64,000 nucleotides of DNA from Minwuiaceae bacterium. Lineage in GTDB: Bacteria; Pseudomonadota; Alphaproteobacteria; Minwuiales; Minwuiaceae. This document shows positions 53,197-63,500 of this stretch, one piece after another; the first letter of the stretch is position 1, and every line of letters starts with the position of its first letter. Under the pieces are notes generated by a model that saw only the letters and a program-made list of their open reading frames with translations, did not search any database and was not told where the DNA came from. The stretch covers positions 248,001 through 312,000 of the forward strand of contig JANQEE010000011.1 of NCBI GenBank assembly GCA_028278525.1. The letters run 5' to 3'. The position numbers and the translations under genes were made by a program.

Positions 53197-56100
53197 ATGG
53201 GCGAATTCCTGAAAGCGTTGCGCGAGCGCGTCCTGCTATGCGACGGCGCCATCGGCAGCCGGGTCCAGAACCTGGATCTGGACGTGGAGAAAGACTACGC
53301 CGGCTGCGAGAACTGCACCGAGATCCTGAACGAGACGCGGCCCGATATCGTTCTCGATATCCATCGCGGCTATCTCGAGGCCGGCGCCGACGTGGTTCAG
53401 ACCAACAGCTTCGGCGGCTCGCCGATCACCCTCGGTGAATTCGATCTCGCCGACCGCGCCTATGACCTTAACCGCCGCGCCGCCGAACTGGCGCGCGAAG
53501 CGGTTGCCGATTTCGCCGGCAATGGCAGGCCACGCTTCGTGCTCGGCTCGATCGGCCCGGGCACCAAGCTGCCGAGCCTCGGCCATGTCGACTACGACCC
53601 GCTCGCCGAGGCTTTATTCACCCAGGCTCAAGGTCTGGTCGCCGGTGGCGTCGATGGCATCCTGATCGAGACCTGCCAGGACCCTTTGCAGATCAAGGCG
53701 GCGGTGAACGGCGCCAAGCGGGCGATTGCCGAAGCAGGGTGCGACATCCCTATTCTGGTCCAGGTCACCATGGAGACCACGGGCACGCTGCTGGTCGGCG
53801 CCGATGTCGCCGCCGCGGCGACCATCGTGCAGGCCTTGGACGTGCCGGTGATCGGTCTCAACTGTGCCACCGGCCCGCGCGAGATGGCCGAACACGTCAA
53901 GTGGCTGAGCGAGAGCTGGGACGGCCCGATTACGGTGCAGCCCAATGCCGGCCTTCCCCAACTCGTCGACGGCAAGACCGTCTATCCGCTCGGCCCGGAC
54001 GAGATGGCCGCCTGGCTGAAGCGCTTCGTCGAGGAAGACGGCATCGGCATGGTCGGCGGTTGCTGCGGCACCACGCCAGACCATATCGCCGCGCAGGACG
54101 CGATGCTGCGCGAACTGGGCGGCGGCGAGGTGCGGCCCCGGCCGGTGGAACGCACCCCGACATGGGTGCCCGCCGCGGCGTCGCTGTACAGCCAGGTGCC
54201 GCTTCGTCAAGAGAATGCCTACCTTTCCATCGGCGAGCGCTGTAACGCCAACGGCTCCAAGAAGTTTCGCGAGTTCCAGGCGGCCGGCGATTGGGACGCC
54301 TGCGTCGCCATGGGACGCGAGCAGGCCAAGGAAGGCAGCCACAGCCTCGACATCTGCACAGCCTTCGTCGGCCGCGACGAGATCGCCGACATGCACGAGG
54401 TCGTGAGCCGCATGCGCGGCGCCGCAGACGCACCGCTGGTGATCGATTCGACCGAGCTGCCGGTGCTGGAGTCCGCATTGAAGCTCTATGGCGGCAAGGG
54501 GATTTTGAACTCGATCAACTTCGAGGACGGCGAAGAGCCGGCCGAGGCACGCCTGAAGCTGGCCCGCGAATTCGGCGCGGCCGTTATTGCATTGACCATC
54601 GATGAAGAGGGCATGGCGAAGGACGTCGAGTCCAAGGTGCGGATCGCTAAACGGTTGCACGATTTCGCCCACGATCGTTTCGGCCTGCCGTCGGAAGACC
54701 TGATCATCGATCCGCTGACCTTCACCATCTGCACCGGCAACGAAGACGACCGGAAGCTCGGCCTCTGGACTTTGGAAGCGATTGAGCGGATTGCCAAGGA
54801 ATTGCCGAAGTGCCAGATCGTGCTGGGCCTCAGCAACATTTCGTTCGGCCTCAATCCGGCGGCGCGGCACGTGCTGAACTCGGTGTTCCTCGATCACGCG
54901 ATCCAGCGCGGACTGACCGCGGCGATCGTGCACATGTCGAAGATCATGCCGTTGCACAAGATTCCGGAAGAAGAAGCCAGGGTCGCCGAAGATCTGATCT
55001 TCGACCGCCGCCGCGATGGCTACGATCCGCTGCAAGCCTTCCTCGCCCTGTTCGAGGACCGCAAGGCCGCTAAGGTCGAGAAGGTGCGGCCTGAGACGGT
55101 CGAGGAGCGCCTGAAGCAGCGCATCATCGATGGCGATCGTCAGGGGCTGGAAGCCGACCTCGACGAGGCGATGGAGACCTATCCGCCGCTCGACATCGTC
55201 AACACCTTTCTCTTGGACGGTATGAAGGTGGTCGGCGAGCTGTTCGGCGCGGGCAAGATGCAACTGCCGTTCGTGCTTCAGTCGGCCGAGACCATGAAGG
55301 CGGCGGTCGCCTATCTGGAGCCGCATATGGAGCGGGTCGAGGGGCAGCAGAAGGGCACCATTGTCGTCGCCACGGTGAAGGGCGACGTGCACGACATCGG
55401 CAAGAACTTGGTCGACATCATCCTGACCAACAACGGCTACCGGGTGGTCAACCTCGGCATCAAGCAGCCGATCGCCAACATCCTGGAGGCGGCAGAAACC
55501 CACAAGGCGGACGCAATCGGCCTGTCCGGCCTGCTGGTCAAGTCGACGGCCATCATGCGCGAGAACCTGGAGGAGATGACCCGCCAGGAGCTCAACGTGC
55601 CAGTGCTGCTCGGCGGCGCGGCGCTGACCCGTAAGTATGTGGAGGAAGACTGCGTCGCGGCCTACGGCTCCGGCCGGGTCGCGTACGCCCGCGACGCGTT
55701 CGACGGGCTCGGCCTGATGGACAAGGTGATGGCCGGCGGCTTCGACGCGCATTTGTACGACGCGGCGAAGAAGCGCCGCGAGCGGCCGTCCAACCGCAAG
55801 AAGCTGGGCGAGGCGCGAGCGCCGAAGAATGGCCATGTCATAAGCCTGGACGAGATCCGGCTGAAGCGGGCCGAGCTTGCCAAGGGGATCGAGGTGCCGA
55901 CGCCGCCGTTCTGGGGCGGCAAGCTGATCGAGCGGGTCGACCCGCGCGCGTTGATGCCGTACCTGAACGAAACCATGCTCTACCAGTTCCAGTGGGGCTT
56001 TCGGAAGGCCGGCAAGAGCCGCGCCGAATATCAGGAATGGGCCGAGAGCGAGGTGCGCCCGATCATGCACCGTATGGTCCAGACCTGCCTCGACGAAGAC

Positions 56101-56685
56101 ATCCTTCAGCCGCAGGCGGTCTACGGTTACTGGCAGGCGGCCGCCGACGGCAACGCACTGATCCTGTTCGAGGACGACGGCAAGACCGAGGCGGCGCGCT
56201 TCGACCTGCCGCGCCAGGGCAGCGGCGACGCCTACTGCATCGCCGATTATTTCCGCGACGTCTCGGACGGCGAGCGCGACGTGATCGGCCTACAGATCGT
56301 CACCATGGGCACCCGCGCCTCCGACGTCGCGCGCGACTGGTTCGAGTCGGACCGGTACCAGGACTACCTCTACCTGCACGGCCTGGGCGTCGAGATGGCC
56401 GAGGCGATGGCGGAATACGTGCACGGCCGCATCCGGGCCGAGCTCGGCTTCGGCCACGAGGACGCGCGCGATCTGAAGCAGTTGCTGAAGCAGGGCTACC
56501 GCGGCTCTCGCTACTCGTTCGGCTACCCGGCCTGTCCGACCTTGGAGGACCAGAAGCACCTGATCCGCCTGCTAAGCGCGGAGCGGATCGGCATCGAACT
56601 GGCCGAGGAGTTCCAACTGCATCCGGAGCAGTCGACCTCGGCGATCGTGGTGCACCACCCGAAGGCCAAGTACTTCTCAGTCTGA
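53197..56685 (+). CDS. metH: Cobalamin-dependent methionine synthase, complete single chain
   Basis: 1162 residues with all four modules in order. The homocysteine domain has zinc ligands C223 (GLNCATG) and C289/C290 (GGCCGTTPDH). The folate-binding domain has ERCNANGSKKFREF (about 350). The B12 domain has the axial His H732 in DVHDIGKN. The activation domain contains R1105 and RGSRYSFGYPACP. It regenerates methionine using methyl-THF from MetF. No split into two genes, unlike some Alphaproteobacteria. It ends 57 bases from the convergent SDR gene. Confidence 0.97.
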   Translation: MGEFLKALRERVLLCDGAIGSRVQNLDLDVEKDYAGCENCTEILNETRPDIVLDIHRGYLEAGADVVQTNSFGGSPITLGEFDLADRAYDLNRRAAELAREAVADFAGNGRPRFVLGSIGPGTKLPSLGHVDYDPLAEALFTQAQGLVAGGVDGILIETCQDPLQIKAAVNGAKRAIAEAGCDIPILVQVTMETTGTLLVGADVAAAATIVQALDVPVIGLNCATGPREMAEHVKWLSESWDGPITVQPNAGLPQLVDGKTVYPLGPDEMAAWLKRFVEEDGIGMVGGCCGTTPDHIAAQDAMLRELGGGEVRPRPVERTPTWVPAAASLYSQVPLRQENAYLSIGERCNANGSKKFREFQAAGDWDACVAMGREQAKEGSHSLDICTAFVGRDEIADMHEVVSRMRGAADAPLVIDSTELPVLESALKLYGGKGILNSINFEDGEEPAEARLKLAREFGAAVIALTIDEEGMAKDVESKVRIAKRLHDFAHDRFGLPSEDLIIDPLTFTICTGNEDDRKLGLWTLEAIERIAKELPKCQIVLGLSNISFGLNPAARHVLNSVFLDHAIQRGLTAAIVHMSKIMPLHKIPEEEARVAEDLIFDRRRDGYDPLQAFLALFEDRKAAKVEKVRPETVEERLKQRIIDGDRQGLEADLDEAMETYPPLDIVNTFLLDGMKVVGELFGAGKMQLPFVLQSAETMKAAVAYLEPHMERVEGQQKGTIVVATVKGDVHDIGKNLVDIILTNNGYRVVNLGIKQPIANILEAAETHKADAIGLSGLLVKSTAIMRENLEEMTRQELNVPVLLGGAALTRKYVEEDCVAAYGSGRVAYARDAFDGLGLMDKVMAGGFDAHLYDAAKKRRERPSNRKKLGEARAPKNGHVISLDEIRLKRAELAKGIEVPTPPFWGGKLIERVDPRALMPYLNETMLYQFQWGFRKAGKSRAEYQEWAESEVRPIMHRMVQTCLDEDILQPQAVYGYWQAAADGNALILFEDDGKTEAARFDLPRQGSGDAYCIADYFRDVSDGERDVIGLQIVTMGTRASDVARDWFESDRYQDYLYLHGLGVEMAEAMAEYVHGRIRAELGFGHEDARDLKQLLKQGYRGSRYSFGYPACPTLEDQKHLIRLLSAERIGIELAEEFQLHPEQSTSAIVVHHPKAKYFSV

Positions 56686-56742
56686 CCGGGGGGTAGGGGG
56701 GGGGTTGCTTCCAAATCGGTGGAACGAGCCCACGCACCCGGC

Positions 56743-57438
56743 CTACCAGGGCAGGGACGTGCCGTCGTAATTGAAGAACCTGCCGGTGTCGGCAACCGTC
56801 AGTTTTTCGATGGCGGCGCGTATTGACGTCACGCTTTCATCGATTTCCAGCGCGGCGGAGGGGCCGCCCATGTCGGTGCGGACCCAGCCGGGGTGGAAGA
56901 CGACGCAGGTGACGCCCTCAGGGCGCAGCTCGTTGGCGACGCAATCCATCACTATGTTCACCGCCGCCTTGGACGAACGGTAGGCGATCTGCGCGCCGGA
57001 CTCGTTCTGCTCGATCGAGCCCATGCGGCTGGTGATGGTGACGATCCGCTTATGCTCGCTGGCCGCGACGTTGGCGGCGAAGGCCGCGGCGAGGCGGAGC
57101 GGCGCCATGCTGTTGGTGGCGAAGGTGTCGAGCCAGCCGTCGTAGTCCATGTCGGCCATGGTCTGCTGCTTCGGTCCATAGACGCCGGCGTTGTTGAGCA
57201 GCAGGTCGACCGGGGCGCCGCCCAGCGATTCGGCCAGGGCGGCGACGGCGGCGCCATCGGTGACCTCCAGCCCATGCACGGTGACGGTGCCGCCGGAGCT
57301 TTCGGCGAGCGCCGCCAGATCCACAGCTTTGTCGGGATTGCGGCAGCAGGCATGCACATTCCAGCCGTCGGCGGCGTACTGCCTGGCGAATTCGAGACCG
57401 AGCCCACGGTTGGCTCCGGTGATCACGGTTGTCGGCAT
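56743..57438 (-). CDS. Short-chain dehydrogenase/reductase
   Basis: 231 residues, classical SDR. The cofactor motif TGANRGLGLEF is at the N-terminus, NNAGVY follows, and the catalytic S-x(n)-Y-x3-K appears as TSRMGSIEQNES...YRSSKAAVN. It resembles small carbonyl reductases of the CsgA/sepiapterin type. It lies 14 bases downstream of the BASS transporter on the same strand. The substrate is unknown. Confidence 0.87.
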   Translation of the reverse strand: MPTTVITGANRGLGLEFARQYAADGWNVHACCRNPDKAVDLAALAESSGGTVTVHGLEVTDGAAVAALAESLGGAPVDLLLNNAGVYGPKQQTMADMDYDGWLDTFATNSMAPLRLAAAFAANVAASEHKRIVTITSRMGSIEQNESGAQIAYRSSKAAVNIVMDCVANELRPEGVTCVVFHPGWVRTDMGGPSAALEIDESVTSIRAAIEKLTVADTGRFFNYDGTSLPW

Positions 57439-57452
57439 GGTGAATCTCCTTT

Positions 57453-58409
57453 TTAGGCTCCGGCTTTATGCGCGGCCGTCGCCGCCAGCCTTCGATATAA
57501 CGGCAGCAGCAGCGCCGGCAAGGTGTACATCGGCACCTGGGCCATGGCGAAGAAGATGACGGTGTCGAAGTCGGCCTTGTCGGCCAGCACCACCACCATC
57601 AGGCCCATGTTGCAGTTGCCGCTCATCAGCCCGACCGAGAGCGCGGTGCGCGGGCCGAGCCACCAGAACGCCGCCGCCCCGGCTACCTGCAGGCCGATAT
57701 TGAACAGGAATCCCATGGCGGTGGCGAGCAGCACGTAGCCGGGCCGGACCGCCAGTTCCGCCGCGACGCCGTCCATGATGGCAATGGCGAACAGCACCAT
57801 GAACAGGACGAACAGGCCGTCGAACGGCTGCGCCAGACGCTGGATGCGAGCGGGCCCAAGCAGCAGCCGGCCGACGCCGCCGATGGCGAAGGCGCCGACG
57901 ACGAACAGCGCGAGGCGCAGCATGAAGTCGCCGACGGAAATGTCGATCTCCAGCCCAAGCAGGAGCAGCGCCAGCGGCGGCAGCACCAAGGGCAGCAGCC
58001 ACATGGTGGCGACGGTGACGACCACGGCGACCGCCGCCTCCAATTTAAGGATCAGCGCCATGCCGGCGGCCGAGACGATCGGTGGCGCCGCCGCCATCAG
58101 CACGATGCCGGTGATCAAGGGTTCCGGCAGGGGAGTGGGTTTGAGCAGCAGCCAGGTCAGGATCGGCGAAGCGACGATCATCCAGCCTGAGAGTAGGCCA
58201 AGCAGCGGCAGGCGGCGGCCGTAATTGGCCATGTCCGCCCAGTCGATCCGCATCAGCGCGATGGCGAGCGGCAGGATGATGAAGGCCGGCAGCGCCGGCC
58301 GGACCAGCGCCGCCAGGTCGGGCAGCAACAACCCGATGCCGACGCCCGCCGCCAACAGCTTCGGCGCATGGGCGCCGAGCCAATTGAGGACGGCAAGCAA
58401 CAGCGACAT
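57453..58409 (-). CDS. BASS-family sodium-dependent transporter-like membrane protein
   Basis: 318 residues with about ten hydrophobic segments (from LLAVLNWLGAHAPKLLAAGVGIGLLLPDLAALV onward), a bile-acid:sodium symporter fold; SVGLMSGNCNMGLMVVVLADKADF near the C-terminus recalls the conserved family loop. Members carry bile acids, pantoate or other organic anions. The substrate cannot be told. Paired with the SDR on the minus strand. Confidence 0.8.
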   Translation of the reverse strand: MSLLLAVLNWLGAHAPKLLAAGVGIGLLLPDLAALVRPALPAFIILPLAIALMRIDWADMANYGRRLPLLGLLSGWMIVASPILTWLLLKPTPLPEPLITGIVLMAAAPPIVSAAGMALILKLEAAVAVVVTVATMWLLPLVLPPLALLLLGLEIDISVGDFMLRLALFVVGAFAIGGVGRLLLGPARIQRLAQPFDGLFVLFMVLFAIAIMDGVAAELAVRPGYVLLATAMGFLFNIGLQVAGAAAFWWLGPRTALSVGLMSGNCNMGLMVVVLADKADFDTVIFFAMAQVPMYTLPALLLPLYRRLAATAAHKAGA

Positions 58410-58619
58410 GGCGGACTCCCCCGAACGGCCCGGTTCGGCAGGGCCTTAGGGGCTTATACCGTTCGGATGCAGGGATTGTAAGGTGCCCACCGCAATGCAA
58501 TGGCCGAGCCGGCGGGTTTGAGGGAAGCCGTTTACGTATCGAACTGTGACGCCGCACACTGGTGCCGGGTTTGGTCGTATGGGAATGTCAGCGGCTAATT
58601 AGGTTAGGGGACTTCGAGG

Positions 58620-59393
58620 ATGAGTTTTCGATATATCCGTGTGGAAGCGTGTCGCGGAGTGGGGCGGTATTGCTTCAATCGGGCGCCGCGGAACGCTGTC
58701 GACTGGGACATGCTGGAGGAACTGACCCCGGCGTTCGAGACCCTGCGGGATCGGGACGATGTGAAGGTCATCGTCATCGCCAGCATGGTTGAACGGTATT
58801 TTAGCAGCGGGGCCGACATTTCGGCCTTTGCGGCGGTCCGAGACGAGCAGATGGTCGCCTGGATCGATCTGACGCAGCGTCTTGCAGCGCTTATTCGCGA
58901 CTGTCCAAAGCCGGTGCTGGCGGCGATCAACGGCGTCGCCGTTGGCGGCGGTCTGGAAATGACGTTTCACGCCGACCTGCGGTTCGCCGCCTCGGACGCG
59001 CGGCTCGGCCAGCCGGAAATCAACATTGGGTTCATTCCACCGATCGCGGGGACGCAAGGGCTGGTGCGGCTGGTTGGGCGCAGCATGGCGTTCCGGCTGC
59101 TGTACGAGGGGACATTGATCGATGCAACCACGGCGAAGGAGATCGGACTGGTGGATTTCGTCGTTCCGCCGGAGAAGCTGGCCGACGAGGTCCAGGCCTA
59201 TGGCGAGATGCTGGCGGCCAAGCCGGCCAATACCCTTGCGGCAATACGCCGGTGCCTGATCGATGGCGGCGCGACGTCGTTCGTGGAAGGCGCGCAAATC
59301 GAGCGGGAGCAGGCCGTTTCCCTGGCCGGGCATGCAAACTTCCGGGAGGGCGTTTCCGCGTTTCTGGAGAAGCGGGAGCCTGAGTGGACGTGA
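58620..59393 (+). CDS. Enoyl-CoA hydratase/isomerase family protein
   Basis: A 257-residue crotonase-fold protein. The CoA-binding oxyanion region AAINGVAVGGGLEMTFHADLRFAA is intact, and GQPEINIGFIPPIAGTQGLVRLVG carries the second catalytic Glu. It ends KREPEWT. ATG 58620 begins SFRYIRVEACRGVGRYCFNRA, the usual first strand. No relation to the earlier paralogue at 23013-23831 beyond family. It stands alone, with more than 500 bases after it. Confidence 0.86.
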   Translation: MSFRYIRVEACRGVGRYCFNRAPRNAVDWDMLEELTPAFETLRDRDDVKVIVIASMVERYFSSGADISAFAAVRDEQMVAWIDLTQRLAALIRDCPKPVLAAINGVAVGGGLEMTFHADLRFAASDARLGQPEINIGFIPPIAGTQGLVRLVGRSMAFRLLYEGTLIDATTAKEIGLVDFVVPPEKLADEVQAYGEMLAAKPANTLAAIRRCLIDGGATSFVEGAQIEREQAVSLAGHANFREGVSAFLEKREPEWT

Positions 59394-59977
59394 GTGATAC
59401 CGGTCGGCTTGTCGTCGCGAGGCCCGCAGGGCCATGGCGATCTCGGGAAGGCGAAGCTCTGCTTTTCCAGATTGCTTCGCTCCGCTCGCAATGACATCGA
59501 CGACTGGCCGGGACGACTGGCCGGCCTGTGACAGAACGCACTGATCGCCGCCTGGCGGCGTGGCACCGTCTATCCCGTTGATCCGTAATGGTCCTGACTT
59601 GACGGAGGTGCGTGCGTCGGGAATTCTTACACAGTGAGGCGGGTGGATGGACGCGACCGGTCGGGCCGGTGAGAAGTCCTTGAAAATCCGGGCAAATCGC
59701 GATCCGCTTTCGGCCTCGCATCATGGCATGGGTTGTGCAGTTGACGGTAGGGCGGCGGCCGCTTTGCGGGTGCCGAACCGGGTCTGCTGTCTGTTGCATC
59801 CCGGTAACACTGTTAAATCAAAGCGATAACCAATGTTCTTAACTTGCGTTGTCAGAAGCCGAATAATTGAGCAGAATCGTAGCCGAATCAATGTGTGTGA
59901 TTCGCGGGACGTGAATCGGGCGACCGCGTCCCACCTGATAACCCATGCCCCTGTGACGGCTGAGAGAGATCGGTGCC
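59394..59977. other. Long intergenic region carrying a dispersed repeat
   Basis: About 580 bases. No convincing gene: the frame 59647-59829 (60 residues) has no ribosome site and unusual composition. It holds the repeat at 59411-59495 and an exact 13-base tandem duplication (GACGACTGGCCGG) around 59500-59525. The OmpA-like gene promoter must lie in the last 200 bases. Confidence 0.5.
59411..59495. repeat. Dispersed inverted-repeat element
   Basis: The outer ends GTCGTCGCGAG (59411-59421) and CTCGCAATGAC (59485-59495) are near-perfect inverted copies (9 of 11). The right end contains the GATTGCTTCGCTCCGCTCGCAATGAC-type sequence widely seen as intergenic repeats in proteobacteria. It is probably a non-autonomous palindromic element. 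Confidence 0.6.
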
Positions 59978-60487
59978 GTGAAGATAGTGCTTGCAGCAGT
60001 CGGATGCCTGCTGGTCCTGGCCGGTTGTGCGGGACAGTCGGGCGACCGCAGATTGGTGAACCAGATGGGCAATATCGGCCTGAGCGCCAGCGAGACGGAT
60101 CGCGGCGTCGTGGTCAACCTGCCCAACGTCTATTTCGAATACGACAGTGCGCGGCTGACCATCGATGCGCGGGAAAAACTGCGCGAGATGGCGAGCCTGC
60201 TGTCCCAGCAGGACGTGGCCGAGCGTGGCCTGGCGGTCGAAGGCCACACCGATTCCAAAGGCGAGGAAGACTACAACCAGCAACTGTCGGAGAAGCGGGC
60301 CAAGGCGGTCGCCCGCGAGCTGGTGTTCAACAAGATCCGCGCCGACCGCATTGTCGCGCGCGGCTTCGGCGAAGCGAAGCCGGTTGCGTCGAACGAGACG
60401 CCCGACGGATCCGACAATCCGGAAGGCCGTGCCCAGAACCGCCGCGTCGAGGTGGTGATCGGAGAGCTGACCCCGGTCAATCAGTAG
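59978..60487 (+). CDS. OmpA/Pal-like lipoprotein
   Basis: 169 residues. A lipoprotein signal with lipobox LAGC (C at about 17) is followed by a linker and an OmpA C-terminal peptidoglycan-binding domain: FEYDSARLTIDAREKLREMASLL, VEGHTDSKGEEDYNQQLSEKRAKAVARELV and the NRRVEVVI end. It would tie the outer membrane to the cell wall. GTG 59978 has a GA-rich region upstream. It is followed 42 bases later by the large ATPase gene, so the two may be linked. Confidence 0.88.
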   Translation: MKIVLAAVGCLLVLAGCAGQSGDRRLVNQMGNIGLSASETDRGVVVNLPNVYFEYDSARLTIDAREKLREMASLLSQQDVAERGLAVEGHTDSKGEEDYNQQLSEKRAKAVARELVFNKIRADRIVARGFGEAKPVASNETPDGSDNPEGRAQNRRVEVVIGELTPVNQ

Positions 60488-60529
60488 GCGTCGGCACCAT
60501 GACCCTGAAGCGGATGTGGACGGTGAGCC

Positions 60530-63500
60530 ATGTATGAGACTTTCTTCGGATTTCGGGAAAAGCCGTTCTCATTGAGGCCGGATCCGCGGTTCTTCTATTC
60601 GAACGACGCGCTGTCGCGGACCTATGACGACCTGATCAAGGGCATTCGCGAGCGCAGTGGGCTGATGTCGCTGATCGGCGAACCGGGCAGCGGTAAGACC
60701 ACCCTGTTGAAGCGCCTGATCGCCGATCTGGACCCCAGTATCGACCACGTCCTGATTCAGTCCTCCAGCCTTGGCTTCGAGGATTTCCTCAACTTCGTCT
60801 GCCAAAAGCTGGGCGTGCCGACGGCCGGCAGCGGCGAGGCGGACCGGCGGTTGGAACTGATCGCCTTTCTGGCGACGCAGCAGGCCAAAGGCCGGACCAC
60901 CGTGCTGATGATCGACGAAGCGCAGAACCTGCGCGACGACACGCTGGCCGGCCTGCCCGGTTTGTTGGGCACCGGCACCGCCGGACGGCCGCCGTTGCCG
61001 GTGCTTCTTGTCGGGCAGCCGGAACTGGACGCAAAACTGGACGATCCGAAGGCGGGTGCGCTGCGCCAAGTCATCAAGGTAGCCGCACGGCTGAAGCGCT
61101 TAAGCGAGCCCGAGACCGGCGATTTCATCGAGGCGCGCCTGCAGACGGTGGGGTCGACGCGCGACGCGGCGTTCACGGAAGCGGCGGTCGCCGTGGTGGC
61201 GCGGCTGTCCGGCGGCAATCCGCGGCTGATCAATTCGATCTGCGAAAAGACCCTGCTGGCCGGATATGTGGAGACCGAGAAACCGGTCTCCGCCGAGACG
61301 ACCGAAGCGGCGGCGGCGGAACTGAAGTTGACCCTGGGCCAGGGTCTGTCAGCCATGGAGCAGTTGGCGGAACCGTCGCAGGCGCCCAAGGAAGAGCCGC
61401 CGAAAGCCGGCGAGACCGTTCGTCCGGCATCCGGCGCGCAGGCGGCCGCGCCGTCCGAGGACCGGGAGAATCCCGCCCGCATCGCGGCCGCGGCCATTCG
61501 CCCATCGCCGAAGCAGCCCGGCGACGGGAAATGGGTCGGCGCCGAAAGCGCGCGGATCATACCGCCGGCGGCAAGTTGGTTGCCGGCTTCCGGCCGGCGG
61601 CGGCTGGCCTGGGCGGCCGGCGCCGGCAGTCTGGTGGTCCTGCTGGTCCTGCTGACCCTGCCGGCGTTCCAGTCGGATACGCCGGAAAGCGCCGATGCGG
61701 GCGATAGTGCGACGCCGAGCACCGTTGCCGACGCTTCGAAGCCGGTGGACGGTACCGCCGTCGCCTTGCTGGTCGCCGAGCGCAACCAACTGAGCGAGGC
61801 GCTTGAGAAGGCCGAGGCGGACCTGGAAGCGGCCGTGTCGGCGCGCGACTACCTGCGCGGGCGGCAGGCAATCCTGACCCAGGAACGCGACGACGTGGCC
61901 AAGCGCCGCGGCGAGCTGCAGGTCGAGGTGGCTGAACTGCGCCGCCGGCTGGGGCTGGCGGGATCGGCGGCAACATCGTCGGACGCCGACGCGCCGGCGA
62001 CGGACGCGCCGAGGCCGGACCAGGCGGCGGCGTTGGAAGCGGCGCTTAAACAGATGGACGAGACCAACACGGCGCTGGCCGAAAGCGACGCGGCGCGCGA
62101 CGCCCTGACGGCCGAGCGCGATGCGCTTCGGCAGGAACGCGATGCGCTGCTGGACGGTCACGACCGGCTGACCTTGCGCGTTGCCGACGGCGAGAACGAG
62201 CGGGCCGATCTGGTGGCGGCCGTCGCCAAGGCGGAAAGCGCCGCCGCCGCGATGCAGGCGGACCTGGCGGAGAAGACCGAGGTCATCGCGAGCCTCGAAG
62301 CGCGGGAAACCGAATGGACCGAGAAACTGGCGGCGATGACCGAAGCGGCCGAGACCGCGGCGGACGACAGCGAGGCCCTGCGGTCGCAACTGGCCGACCT
62401 GAACCGGGAATTGACCGAGAAGACGGCGACGATCGCCAGCCTGCAGGACAGGGAAAGCGGTTGGCAGACCAAGCTGGCGGCGGCCGAGGACGCGACCAAA
62501 GCGTCCGACGAAACGGGCGAGGCGCTGCGCGAGGAACTGGCCGGCCTGCAGGACGAACTGGACAAGACGACCGAGACCGTCGCCGATTTGCGAACCCGCG
62601 AGGGCGAGCTGAAAGCCAAACTCGCCGAGGCCGAGGGCGCGGCGGAAGCGTCCGGCGAGGACGGCGCGGCGTTGCGAAAGCAGCTTGCCGAGTTGCAGGC
62701 GGTACTGGACAGCCGGACCGCGGCCGTGGCCGGCTTGCAGACGCGAGAGACCGACCTCAAAGCCAGGCTTGCCGAGGTGGAAGCCGCGGCAAAGGCGTTC
62801 GAGGGCGACGGCAAGGCGCTGAGCGCCGAGGTGGCGTCGCTTAAGATTGCGCTGGAAGAAAAGACGGCCGATGTCGCGCAATTGAGCGAGCGCGACGGCA
62901 AAAGGCAGGCGGAACTCGACGCAGCGATCGAAAAGGCCGAAGCCGACCGGCGCGCAATAGCGAAACTGCGCGCCGACGTTGAGATTGCCAAGCGCGAACT
63001 GGCGATGTCGCAAGCAGCGCATGACGATGCGCGGCAATCGATTGCCGCGTTGGAAGCCGACCGCAGCGCGTTGCGCGACGAGATCAGGCGTGGCGCCAAC
63101 CGGGCGCTGGCCGCGGCAGCCGCGGACTCCGACGCGAAACTGGACGACCTGCGCGCCGAATTGCAGAAAGCCAACGCCGCGCGGGACGAGGCACGCGCGA
63201 CAATCGCGGCCCTGGAAGCGGAACGCGACGCGCTTGCCGGGCAGGTCGCGGCCTACGAAGCGCAACCGGCCGACGACAACCGGCTTGTCGCCGCGGCGGG
63301 CGGGAACGCCGACGCCGACAACGCCGCGCCGACGCAGGCCGTCGCGGTGGCCGAGCCGGACAAGGCCGAGAAGCCGCAAGTCGCACCGGCCGCGAAACCC
63401 GATCCCGTCGACGGCCTGCTTCAACTGGCGAAGCGCCTGGCCGAGGCGGACAAGCTAACGCTGCCGCCGGGCGGGAGCGCGGTTGAAACCTATCAGAAGG

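Noticed and set aside
53614..56070. 818-codon open frame on the minus strand over metH
   Set aside because: Mirror frame of a clear gene; composition is that of a shadow (His, Arg, Asp and Leu-rich).
56686..56742. Terminator between metH and the SDR gene
   Set aside because: The stretch is G-rich but I could not find a stem with a T-run on either strand.
59647..59829. 60-codon plus-strand frame before the OmpA-like gene
   Set aside because: No ribosome site, no motif, and it lies in repeat-bearing intergenic DNA.
61349..63424. 691-codon open frame on the minus strand over the coiled coil
   Set aside because: Antisense of the repeat region; its apparent repeats just mirror the 147-bp units.
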